From Ciona savignyi (taxonomy: Eukaryota; Chordata; Ascidiacea; Phlebobranchia; Cionidae): a stretch of 64,000 bases of DNA. Below are positions 14,101-24,432 of this stretch, one piece after another. The notes under the pieces were generated by a model. The model saw only the letters and a program-made list of their open reading frames with translations. It made no database searches and had not been told where the DNA came from. Position 1 is the first letter of the stretch. Every line of letters starts with the position of its first letter. The DNA lies in the NCBI GenBank assembly GCA_000149265.1, contig CH003416.1, forward strand, positions 1,572,770-1,636,769, read 5' to 3'. Both the position numbers and the translations under genes were made by a program.

Positions 14101-17100
14101 GCTATTTCGACTCCTCAAAGCTTTAATAACAAACTTTGCGAAATTGTATGAAATGAAATTTTCAACTTTCAAAAATACCTTCCTCCCCTTTTTATTGCTG
14201 TCAAATCCGTTCAGGGTTGTCAAATCCATTCATGAAATTGCTTCTTGTCGATGTGGATTTAACGTGGTTAAATCTCGCTGGGTTGTAATCTAGTTAAGGT
14301 TAAATTACTGTAACATAACTGTGGCTAAACAGCATGAGATTTGCTTTACGCGTGACAGAATCGTTTTGATGCGGATTATAGCAAGCTTGCTGAGCGCGTT
14401 CGTTCGAAGTTAGCAGTAACTACATAGACCCACTGGCGACGGCTGTAGACAATTCAATTGGAAAAACCAGCCGGTGCGTCTTTATTAATTGCTGGGAGGT
14501 TCAATCTTCCATGTTGCCATGACACTATTAATCACACGGTGTTTGGTAGGTCGATTTCATTACGTGGAAATCCGGAAAACTCACCAGGATTATAAAGGCA
14601 AATGGCTAGCTTGGTAAGCCCCTTGTAAAATTAAAATCGAATAAGATTTCGTGATTCGGTATTCATGTGTGGCTGGGGGAATGAATGTTCAATAAACCAC
14701 AGTCGACCTTTCACACAGATATCTCTCTTTTGGTCGGTATATCCACGAATTGTGCCATACAGATAGTATTGCGCAACTATTGTTTCAATTTCACGGCTGT
14801 TCATTCATAATTTCCGATAATACCGTACTCGTTTACAATCGGCATCCGAAGTTCCCACGGTGAATTGTCACCGCAGGAGATTTTTGTTGCTTTTCTCTAT
14901 TTCCCTGGCCAGTGGGTCATCTTTACATCGCGAGTCATCATTTTACTACGCTCCAAGAATAGACCACGTAGATTTGAATACATGAATGACCAGTCTATAC
15001 ACGTGTGCTGTAATAGTCAGAAATATTGGGCGTTGTGCGGTTTTGACCAATCGGAAGGACGGCTGGTGATACGCCTAAGTTTGTGACGTCATAATCACAT
15101 GTAAGCCCAGTTTTTTCAATGAATGTCCCTGACGTAACGACTCGTGACAATGCATGTACATACGCGTACAATGATTGTCGTTATCGACGCGTTACACACT
15201 TAGCGCAGTCACGTTCCAGTATTACGCCTTACCAGTGCAAGTCACTCAACAAATCTTTAAACTTTACCAATATTCGCGATTTCTTATGTGAATAGAGGCC
15301 GCAACAGTCCGTTGCACTTGGCTGGAAGCTGTGATTTCATCACCCCAGGAAATGGCCACGTGTTGGCCATGCCGTCCGCCATGTTGCTAGGATATGCCAC
15401 TCAACATAGACCTGTAATTTCAGAGCGAAACCGACGAGTTCCAAAATCTACAAGCCTCGTGTTAGCACTCTCACGCACGTGGTCAATTCGTTTGTGAGGT
15501 CACAAAGGCCATAAATGCGTCACACGGCCGTTTGCACTGAATTTAGCCACTACAATAGAAAACCCAATTTCCCATAGTCTATTGTAGTGTTTTGACACAC
15601 CCTATGATGTTAAAAAAATCGTTCAAATTTACAACTGATTTGATTATACATCAGCCCGCGTGGATTTCCCGTTGCCAAACGACAAGATCGAACAAACAAC
15701 GATACAACCATGTAATTTAACCCCATTACGACCTAATATACATAATATGATCATTCATCGAATAACGTTATAACCTTAGAGCTTAGACGTACGATCTAGA
15801 TACTCCCTACTTATTCATACTGTGACGTCATAAACGGATGATGCATCGCTTAAGTTAATATGGTGGTCTAAAAATGACTTTTCCCTACATTCGCGGTAGT
15901 GTACCAAATCGGGTAAGAAAGATCGCGCGTAAGTTAGATTAGCGTCTATAAAAATACACGAAAGTCGCTTTGGAAATGTTGGCCAAAAGGGAAACACACT
16001 CATCTGAACCCTGAGGCAGATTACCCGAGATAGTGATACGTTGTACCACACACAGAATGAGTTTCAACGATCAAACACAATTATAGGGTCGGTTGATCAA
16101 GTGTCTGTATCACCTTATAAACAGAACTCATCAAGCGCCAAGTGAACGTTAATCGGTGTTTTTAATGCTGATGCAATATTAAGTAATATGCAGCATATGG
16201 TGGTGGACTTCATTTCCTATATGAGGCGGTTGTTTTGACGTCGTATTTTAAAATAAATTACAGTCAATTGATACACTTTCGCCACGGTTATTGGTTTTGC
16301 CTTTAATTATAAAATTACTACGTTATTTTGGTAAAATAGCTTTTTTACCACATTTTACCCCTAAGCAGTGGACTGTTTTTAAAAATAGTGTGGCCGTTTA
16401 GGCGGTGCCTGTGCGGAAAGCTAAATCCTGGTCGTGCATTACAAAACATGACCTTTTTTAACTACTTCGTGTTGCGAGTGACACTGTGTAACCCGTCCAG
16501 TCAACCGTTGAGAGTGGTGCCACTTTAATACGATGTTCGACTTTAATTTTTGAAATAGTTGATACGTAATTCCGGCGGTGGAACGGCAGCTGGCAGTTAA
16601 TTTCATGTTCATTCGATTCGACTGTTCCGTCCGACCAACTACGTATTAGTTTATAATAATCCGGCATTGTTTCGCTGTTAAGTTGCTGGACATATGGACA
16701 GCGGAACGTTCTCTGTACACGTATCTGCCACAGCGACCATCTGTCGTTCGCTGACACGTCAAAACCGACCGGCGAGTTAAAATTACTTTTCGATCCGGCC
16801 AAGACTTATCGCCCTAACGAGAAACAGTGGCATGGCGTATTCATTATTCAAGTGTATAATACACACACTACTCCCTAACCACGACCGCAGTAAGATACTC
16901 GCATGGGATTTCACCATCGTTATTGATTTGTTGATATATCCTGTCTGCGTAGTGCGCTCTGTCGGGCAGGTTATTCGCTCAGGCTTAGTTTAAAGGTACG
17001 AATTATCTTGGACAAGATGAAACCTACGCCGTGTACCGATATGGTGTGATCAGGACTTGCTAACTAAACATTAGATATTAAATCGAGTAGGAAACCGCAG

Positions 17101-20100
17101 ATTCGGGGTTGTCGCAATCGCGTGACTTCAATTTAAATCGTAGGTAGATGTGAGTCATGCCTAATGTCGTACGTGGTTAACAGTCTCAATACATGAAAAA
17201 GTAATCGCCCACTGTCTGGGTATCGCTAACTTGGCGCCAGACATTTCGGTTGCGACGGTCAAATTACTTAGTTGCGACTCTGTAGCGCCCCGTGTGGTTT
17301 GTTATGCGTATTTGTGTAATACAAAGTCAAGTATGAGGAAATGTAATTTCGACGAACTAATAACTTTAACAGACAGTGTTTTTACGTCTGTCTTCTTATA
17401 TGACCTATTGTTGTATGTTATTATTGCAGCGCATGCGGATATATAAACTGTCAACTGGCCTTCGAATTTATGGTTTACAGCAGTATCGGGCGCCGTTATG
17501 GGACGCTGCGTTTTAACGAGATTTGTCGAAAATAAGAGGAACCAGCCTTTATTGCCGTCGCAATCGATTGCGCGTTGATCCAACGGGTAATATGACTCAC
17601 ACTCCTGGGGCATCAGTTGCACCATGCCCTCTGCACGCTTCGCTGCACCCTTCCCTACGTCACGCCGATGTGGGCATTCGCGAAATGAACTTTTATTTGA
17701 TGCCCAAAGCCTACTGCATTGGTGTACCAAGTTAGGAAGTTCTCTCTTTAGTTAAATGCAGCTAACGCTATCAGTAACAAACGCAAATCGAACCTTGTAA
17801 TGTGTATTTAATAACGGCTAATTATCGAGACTGCACCGTATAATACTGATTCCACAGTGCAAATAATAAGACCTGTATCACACGTTGTTATTTTTATTGG
17901 CCAAATTGACAGGAAAATGACCTGGGTTCTAATAAGTGGTAATTTAACTATGTGCGTCATTGCCTGACAGCAAATAGTGTATTGTGAGTGTAATATAGGG
18001 TTTAACCTGACACTATTCAAATATTACAATCCAGCTTGCCCATACATTCTATTTTGGGGTATAGTGCAATTCTGGTATAAAGTAACAAACAAATTTACCG
18101 TTCTTTAGTTATTACAGCTTAACAGCAGGCATGCCCGGACCTGCCCCGTTGGCGTGCTACGAAAATTACGCCACCAGTTACAATCGTTTACGAAAACGTG
18201 CAGTCTTGTGCCACTAACATCATAAATTGCCTATTAAGGTCAAGGTTGCCCCTACGCTTTAGCAGGAAATGTATACAGGCTAAATGCTGCAAGGCACAGT
18301 TTTCATGAAATATACATTTCCTCCAGACTTATTTCGTAGCTCCAGTTCGAATAACCCTGGTCAAGCCGTCTCAAACCAGCGTCAAGTGTCCTTAGGTTTC
18401 CTACAGACGCTCTGCTTTCTGTGTTATTAGGTGGAGCGTGGAAACCGGCGCAGCGTGATATTTTGCGACAGTGACAATGTTGCAATGTTGCCCTAGCACG
18501 TAAATGTCGCCTGTCCACAACCGATTTTCAATCCGTGTAATTCCTGGCTGGTCGGAGCGGTGCTACGCAACGAAAGTTCACGCCTTTCTAACACGATTAT
18601 GACGTCAACAGGGCGATGCGAGAGAGCCTGTGTTGAAGTAATCACTCGACTGTTCGTAAAACAAACGAAAAACAGCTGATCGCACTTTGCAGCAATGAGC
18701 GCCCTTGCCTAAGGCTGCAAAATGTGTCCTAGCCTTCTGAACTCAGTTCTTGGCACAAATAATCTGGGAAATATGAAACCAATTACAAAAATTAATAGTC
18801 AAACTAAAAGTACATTAAAACCCACAAAATTGCGTATCAAATCAATTTAATACCCTTATTGTGCTATATCATAAAGTAATTCTTATTATTAACACGTAGA
18901 CGTGAGTTAATGGTGATAAATGGTTTAATATTACTTGATTGTTTTAGGTGTCTACTGCAATATAACTTAATGTAACATCCAATATAATTTTAATTATGTG
19001 TCTAACCACTAACAATATAATATGACAGCAATGTAATCAGTAAGGGCACCATAAATCATATTTAGTGGAAAATTACTACCAAAACGTTGCTTGTTTATTG
19101 TCAGCTTCTCAACAAGACGGCTGTTATTGCTAAGCTGAGGTATTACCATTTAGTTGGTATTATTTAAGGTCAAATGTCCCTTATAGATTGTAGATTTTCT
19201 GTATTATCCCTTTACAGATGAATATATTCACAGTGTGTTCATTAAGTAATGTCAAGAAGCAAGTGTAGTTTTATGGAATACACATTTCGGGCCACTGCAA
19301 AACTTCATTGGATAGCATGGCGCGCTTACACAGTCCACTGTGCCTGATTTGCAGACACAACAATACCTAATTCAAATCATAACAATTTTAAGCACTTATC
19401 ATTGTGGCAGCGCCATATCCGTTTTCCTGTACGCAACAATAACAAATGCCTTCAAGCGAAATCAATATTTACCTTTTTGTTTCTCATTTGACCAAATCGC
19501 TGACTCATATACTGGTATATACATTCAGTTTGACTCCATAGGCGTTTTTATTATTCATTGGTTTTAAATGACGGATCCTGTATTAGATGCCAACTGACGT
19601 GACCGACACTGAAATTTTAACCAAATTAGTTTGTGGATAAGTGTATATGAGTTTGAAAAATTGGCTTCAAAATTCGGACGAAACGGGCGTTTGTTATTCC
19701 AGTGTTAGTTCGGCCGTTTATCGATCGTGGTTCACTTTTTCAATTAATATAGCATTTCTATTACACATTAGCTGTGTGAGAACCTGTTATTTTTTTAATT
19801 CGCAAGTTTCGTAACTTGGAGTCGTTGTGTAGAGCGGTCAAGTGGCGAATACGCACAAGTGGATTTCATGAGCACTTTTCTTGGTACGCTTGTCGAATGT
19901 GACTCGTTTGTCGCTGGTGCCAACTGCTCTTTGTCTCTAATTGCCACCAGCGGTGACCTTTTCCACATAAATTGCCTTAAGCCAACAACTCCGCAGTGTT
20001 ATTTGGCCGATTTTATAATAACCGGATTTTCTAGCGTTTGCAAGTGCATATGGTCCGTGTACTTTGTGTGACAGGATTTCGTGTCGTAATCGGATTTGCG

Positions 20101-22653
20101 AATACCCATAAAGTGAAATTCGAATACTCATAAATGACTATGATTTATAATTGATTGAAACTAATATATTTGATAGTATTAACTCCAATTGATTTTTGTA
20201 AAAAAAAACACACCTGAACTTTGATCACAACCTGCTTGTTTTTTTTGTTATTTAGCTATTCCTGTCACCTGTCAAAACAAACGTTGCGCTTAATTTTGCC
20301 GTCCTTGCCCCGTTAATTCGACCTTATTGGTTTGGACTTGGCACGGTCTACTGCTGACGTGTATTTTTCGTCGTGGTGACATGTCCATCCATAATTAGAC
20401 CGCCGAATATTGATTTTATTATTTCATTTTATTAACCTCGAAATAAGTCGGTCAGCGAGTATTAAGTTATCAATTTCAGACTTCTCGGAAAACCATCAGT
20501 CGTTTATTGCAAACAAACTTTAACGAACTTTTTTGGAGCGTAATTATCGCGCAAAATATCGATATTTCGAGCCCTGCGTGTTTGTTTCTAGACCTGCAGC
20601 GACAGCAAAGTGCCGACCGCTTTGTGCTTGCGCTGGGACAGTTTGCGACTACATGTCATATTCATTTTCCAAAACAAAATACGGACTTCAGCCCCGCACC
20701 GCCCGCATGGTGTTCTATTGTCAGAGGACTTTCTATTTTAGTCGAATTGATAACGCTGAATTGGCTAAGATCAGACACAGTACGCCGCTTTTACAGATAA
20801 GCCAATTTAGTCTTAAATTCGCGTCGAATTTTGTCCCACACATCACAACACAGTGTCCCGCGAACGACCCCATCAAGTATAGACATTCAATCGATTTTAA
20901 TAAAATTCTCTCCCTCGCCTTCAATATCGTTTTGCATCAAATCGCAATTAAGGTTGGTTTGAAATTTCTGCAAAGTAGTCATTTTTCACGTTTAAGGAAC
21001 TAAGCACCCATTCTATTTCGCATTTTTTCTTCAATTTTTTTTATCTTAATTCAAGTTGCAATTTATCCACTATACCCTTTACTCCCCTTTCTTAAAAGTC
21101 CTTTTTTAATTTTAACTTTATTTTTGATCGATCTATTATTGGTCGTTATAAATTTATAGCGCGGGACAAATAAATTACCTCTTTGCGTACACTTCACAGC
21201 AAAGCGGTTGTTTCAACGGTTCTCTTCCAAAACTAAGTTGTTTTTGCAAGAACAACCGTCCAGGCAGTGCCAACCGTTCAACGTTATAGTCACACGAACG
21301 TCAATCGGTTTAATTTGCGGATGATTGCCGCAGTCTGTCCGTAATGAGCTTGGGAAGCGTCGATTTAAATTCAAAAATAATTCGTTTAACGTTAAAGTGT
21401 CCGTGATTTTATTCCGAGCTGCGAAATTTGGAGTTTAGACTGCGTTGCAACGGGGCGGGTAAGTCCGTTCGTTTCGTTGCTGCTAAATAATTCAAGAGCA
21501 AAATGTTTGGCTTCACTGTTTTAGGCTTTGCATAATTTATAACCCAGCAAAGAAATAGCTCTCTTTTACAAACACGGCCCCCTAACGAAAAACAAGAAGT
21601 GCAGTGTATAAACGGAAACTATATCCGTGCATTTCTTTGGAAAAGTAGAAAAGCTCGAGGTCGACCCTTTTTCCTATTCGTAGATGCAATTAGAGCTTCA
21701 ACGGAAATGTACATTCCAGCTAACCCGGTTTACGCACGTCCCAGCCAGTAACTTGTCTCTTCGGCAAAAGAAATCAATTGTCGACAGTCACCTTTCGGCG
21801 CTGCGGTTTCCGTTTTTATGGCTGCGCTAAGCCTTCTCTGTTTCCGGCCGTCAAAGATCATTTTACTTTCACTGAAACCGACACTCCCTTAACACGTAAG
21901 GCCTGCTATGTGGGTCAGGCAAACACAGACTTTTTGGACTTTAATACACATCCCACGACACACATTTAGAGCTGTCCGTGTTTAAGTCCCGTGATTTGAT
22001 ACTATTTCTACTGGCGCTGGTCAGGGGTGCAGTTAGACAGGTGCTTTTTAGCCAACCAATTTTAAAAACTAGGTCAAGCCGAGTATATCGTCTTATAGCA
22101 CAATAGGAACGAATAATAACCATATAATATCCTTTCGATTTCTCGAAACGGGTCAATATATTCGATTGACTGCTTTACAGACCAGAATAATGCAGTGGAA
22201 ATCCAATAAACCCGTTGTTCGTTGTGTATTCTGTAAACCGATAGTGAAATAAGCCATTAAATTTATACTGTTGACAACCTTCACGAATTACGAATGCATA
22301 TTTGCTATTAAGGTGTTTTCCTACCTTATTTACATTTTGCATTCTCCTTCTTTGAGGGCCACTTTCCTAGTAAATCGAGCGCACTATACGTGCAACTGGA
22401 AGTTTACCAGTCAGTGTACGTACTGGAACTGGAAATTTACCAGTGTCAACCCGATTTTTAACCAGTGATTTTTTCGCAGGAGGAAACCCAGATTGATTTA
22501 AACCAGATCACCCTGAGCAGCGATATTTCCTACGCCGACCCCTGTCGAAAAAAATCTCACTTCGAATTCTCCGACTACGATACCGACGAAATCAAACAAC
22601 TCATTGAGGGCTCCGACCTAGCGTGGCTCAGGGACGACATCTGCTGTTTGTGA
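5176..22653 (+). CDS. SoxC: SoxC-type HMG-box transcription factor, two coding exons
   Basis: A nuclear DNA-binding regulator of the Sox4/11/12 class. Exon 1 (5176-6605) starts at ATG 5176 with a serine-rich acidic leader. The HMG box begins near residue 139 ([20 protein letters not shown]) and runs through [30 protein letters not shown]. Just after it the frame breaks (see the pseudogene-type entry at 5782-5870), then stays open to AAG|GTAAAA at 6605. Exon 2 (22480-22653) follows TTTTTTCGCAG in phase 0 and ends with [20 protein letters not shown] and a TGA; this matches the conserved C-terminal transactivation motif of SoxC proteins (SHFEFPDYCTPEV in Sox4-like proteins). The C-terminal match separates SoxC from SoxB/E/F. 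The HMG box is diverged ([12 protein letters not shown] replaces the usual RWKLLKDSEKI type). Vertebrate SoxC genes are normally single-exon, so the 15.9-kb intron is unusual. Confidence 0.9.
5782..5870 (+). pseudogene. SoxC: Frame breaks after the SoxC HMG box
   Basis: The HMG box is read in the frame of 5176. The expected continuation appears in pieces of other frames: MCDYPD in the frame of 5790, then [12 protein letters not shown] in the frame of 5813, and from about 5868 the frame of 5790 again, which stays open for 737 bases to the donor. Read straight, the protein stops at 5814 after 212 residues. Because long coding sequence on both sides is intact, sequencing or haplotype-merging error is more likely than true loss. 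A 47-60-base intron here is unlikely because the skipped bases still code the conserved KYRxRRK tail. Confidence 0.75.
6798..8340 (+). promoter_or_regulatory. Cluster of POU octamer motifs
   Basis: ATTTGCAT occurs at 6798-6805, 8105-8112 and 8333-8340, all in the same orientation, in the 5' part of the SoxC intron. POU factors bind this motif and often pair with Sox proteins; binding here is not shown. Confidence 0.4.
9876..9883. promoter_or_regulatory. CREB/ATF palindrome TGACGTCA (1)
   Basis: Perfect 8-base cAMP response element in the SoxC intron. The first of five. Confidence 0.5.
11916..11923. promoter_or_regulatory. CREB/ATF palindrome TGACGTCA (2)
   Basis: Perfect element within the longer partial palindrome TTGTGACGTCACACAA. 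Confidence 0.55.
15084..15091. promoter_or_regulatory. CREB/ATF palindrome TGACGTCA (3)
   Basis: Perfect element followed by TAATCA; a half-site TGACGTAA lies about 45 bases downstream. Confidence 0.5.
15548..15589. repeat. Short inverted repeat in SoxC intron
   Basis: Arms CACTACAATAG (15548-15558) and CTATTGTAGTG (15579-15589) pair over 11 bases around a 20-base loop. Function unknown. Confidence 0.55.
15823..15830. promoter_or_regulatory. CREB/ATF palindrome TGACGTCA (4)
   Basis: Perfect element followed by TAAA, like copy 3, 739 bases downstream of it. Confidence 0.5.
18600..18607. promoter_or_regulatory. CREB/ATF palindrome TGACGTCA (5)
   Basis: Perfect element in the 3' half of the SoxC intron. 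Confidence 0.5.
22395..22444. repeat. Duplicated small palindrome before the SoxC exon 2 acceptor
   Basis: ACTGGAAGTTTACCAGT at 22395-22411 and ACTGGAAATTTACCAGT at 22428-22444 are near-identical, and each has ACTGG/CCAGT arms. They end 36 bases before the exon and could form hairpins close to the branch-point region. Confidence 0.6.
22480..22653 (+). CDS. SoxC: SoxC exon 2 (C-terminal transactivation motif)
   Basis: The exon opens GAG GAA ACC in phase 0 and codes 57 residues. [13 protein letters not shown] is the hallmark of the SoxC C-terminus and is followed by acidic and hydrophobic residues ending DDICCL. There is no other reading of this stretch, and no other Sox gene nearby to own it. 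Confidence 0.87.
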   Translation, partial: EETQIDLNQITLSSDISYADPCRKKSHFEFSDYDTDEIKQLIEGSDLAWLRDDICCL

Positions 22654-23690
22654 TCCAAACTTCGGTTTACCGCTGTTCGGCGCACGTTAAAATATCGTTC
22701 ATCGGCCATCGATTTCAGGAAATTCCAGCCATTTGTACGATAATGTAGCGAAATATGATCTCTGTGGTTGATTATTCGGCAATTTTTTCTGCAACTTACT
22801 GTCAAGGTTGAAGCCAGCCAAAAAATGCTGTATCAGTACTGTTCCAATTCTCTGTGGTCTGTTTTCCCCGTTTTGTATATTTCGTTGTTTGCTATTTCAT
22901 ATTTCACTCAGTATCTCATGCCTTACAATTTATTATTGGCCTTTCAAACGACAAGCGTACCTCCGTTTTACCCTCACGAATATCAGGTGAGATGACCACC
23001 CGCAAATGAGTGCTGCCGATGTTGCACTAAATTACTCACGACACTGATGTTTTACCTGTAATTCCTTAATCAAGATACTGAATTCGGCAGCACTCGTTTT
23101 GCGGACTTGGTACGAATTTTGATTTTCATCCTGCTTACCTCAAAATCTTCAACTTAGGCTTCGGCCGATATACTTCTAATTTGTTTTAAACCCTTTCTTT
23201 CCAATATCCCAGTACAATGGAGACCCCGTTTGTCTATAATCCCGTTCTCTCCTTGAAAAACCACAACCTTGTATAGTATACACACAGTTGTACAAAGTAG
23301 TAGTTGTAGTAATGAGGCTAAATCGCTGCCCACAGCAAGAATAGTCGAAGGCCTGCTGGCAGTATCCCTCCCCAATGCAAACACATTGCTTCCTTGTGCT
23401 AAACCGTCACTGCTTTTGATTTTTTGTTCATTTTTTCTGCCTGTTTGCGTTTTCCTTTCAACCTTTGTATATATTCTTATCGCTCTGCTGGTTAGAGACT
23501 GTTATTTTTTTCACATCTGTGTTTCTTGCATTCGGACGAACCTGCATATAAATACCACTTGTAAAATTGTCCATCTTGCTTTTATTGTGCACCACAGGCG
23601 TTAGTCAACCATAACAGGTCCTAAATTAAGTTTGGAATAACGAGAAAACTGAAAGGGAGATTCTGAAATACTAAAATATTCATATTTATG
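22654..23690. other. 3' flank of SoxC
   Basis: Probably holds the 3' UTR. No clear AATAAA was found close to the stop. The open frame at 23269-23604 is hydrophobic, unrecognised and probably chance. Confidence 0.5.
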
Positions 23691-23903
23691 GGGGCAACTA
23701 AAAGAAGGGGGAGTGGACGAAAAAGAGGGAATCTGCAAATTGAAATGAACATTAGGGCATTATAGTTAGTTTTAAACATGGGGTTTCAGTTAGGGTTAGT
23801 TTTAGGGTTGAGATTATTGTTTAGGGCAGGGTTAGAATTGATTTTCATAACTTTAGTGAGCAATTCCCCTCCTTCCATTTTCCCCTCATTTTAGTGTTGC
23901 CAT
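23691..23903 (+). repeat. Small inverted-repeat element, family A, copy 1
   Basis: Begins GGGGCAACTAAAAGAAGGGG and ends CCCCTCATTTTAGTGTTGCC, an imperfect terminal inverted repeat. The core carries TTAGGGTTAG-type sequence. Relatives lie at 36640-36850 and, inverted, at 45363-45588. The size and structure suit a MITE. Confidence 0.65.
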
Positions 23904-24432
23904 ATATATGTCATGGTCGGATGTAACGTACATAGGCAAGAGTGGCTTTATCGAACCAATAAACCCAGGTTACTGTGATGCTAGTTTAAAATGTTCGATC
24001 CGTAGATTAACCCCTGTGGTTTGTAAAGAAGACCAATAGCCTTCGGTGTATTGTCCTTACGCATAAAAGAAACCAAAATGGAAACCAATTTGTGTTGGTT
24101 TGCCCGCCAAAGAGTTTGGTAACAATCAAGATTACGGAGTTACGGAACGATCTCTGGCTCCATTACCCAGAGCAGCAAAGTAGGGGCTGCAATAGAATCA
24201 TAAAATCTGGACTGGATACCAGATTCTACACTTAGCCTAATAAAAATGTACCAGTCAGCTTATAGGGGCGCAGAAATAGTATAGTATGGAGCAACAGATT
24301 GTATATAACTATAAGACTCGAAATAACTATTTTTATATGATACTAATAAAATAATATTTAAATTTTAAAACTATATGTTAATTCTTTTTATTTCGATATT
24401 TGTCATTTTAAGCACGGTTCTTAAATAATTTC
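23904..24432. other. Region 5' of the hAT gene
   Basis: AT-rich, with no gene seen. It was read for a copy of the 3' terminal repeat (CAGGGATGTCCAACC) and none was found. Confidence 0.5.

Larger units (their letters stand above)
6606..22479 (+). other. 15.9-kb SoxC intron
   Basis: Bounded by AAG|GTAAAA and TTTTTTCGCAG|GAG. No open frame is recognisable as protein and no SINE or transposon copy of the families seen elsewhere in the window was found in it, although those families are frequent in most other introns. It holds five perfect TGACGTCA palindromes, three ATTTGCAT octamers near the 5' end, several CACGTG E-boxes, and a short inverted repeat at 15548-15589. Repeat-poor composition plus motif density suggests cis-regulatory sequence; this is inference. 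Confidence 0.75.

Noticed and set aside
17302-17730. 142-codon minus-strand open frame in the SoxC intron
   Set aside because: No recognisable domain, overlaps open frames on the other strand, and no splice or composition support; consistent with chance.
20507-21003. Two overlapping open frames (97 and 156 codons) in the SoxC intron
   Set aside because: They lie in different frames of the same stretch and neither resembles a known family; likely chance in a less AT-rich segment.
23790-23830. TTAGGG-like repeats as an interstitial telomere
   Set aside because: The motif is irregular and is part of a dispersed element seen three times, so it is not a telomeric array.
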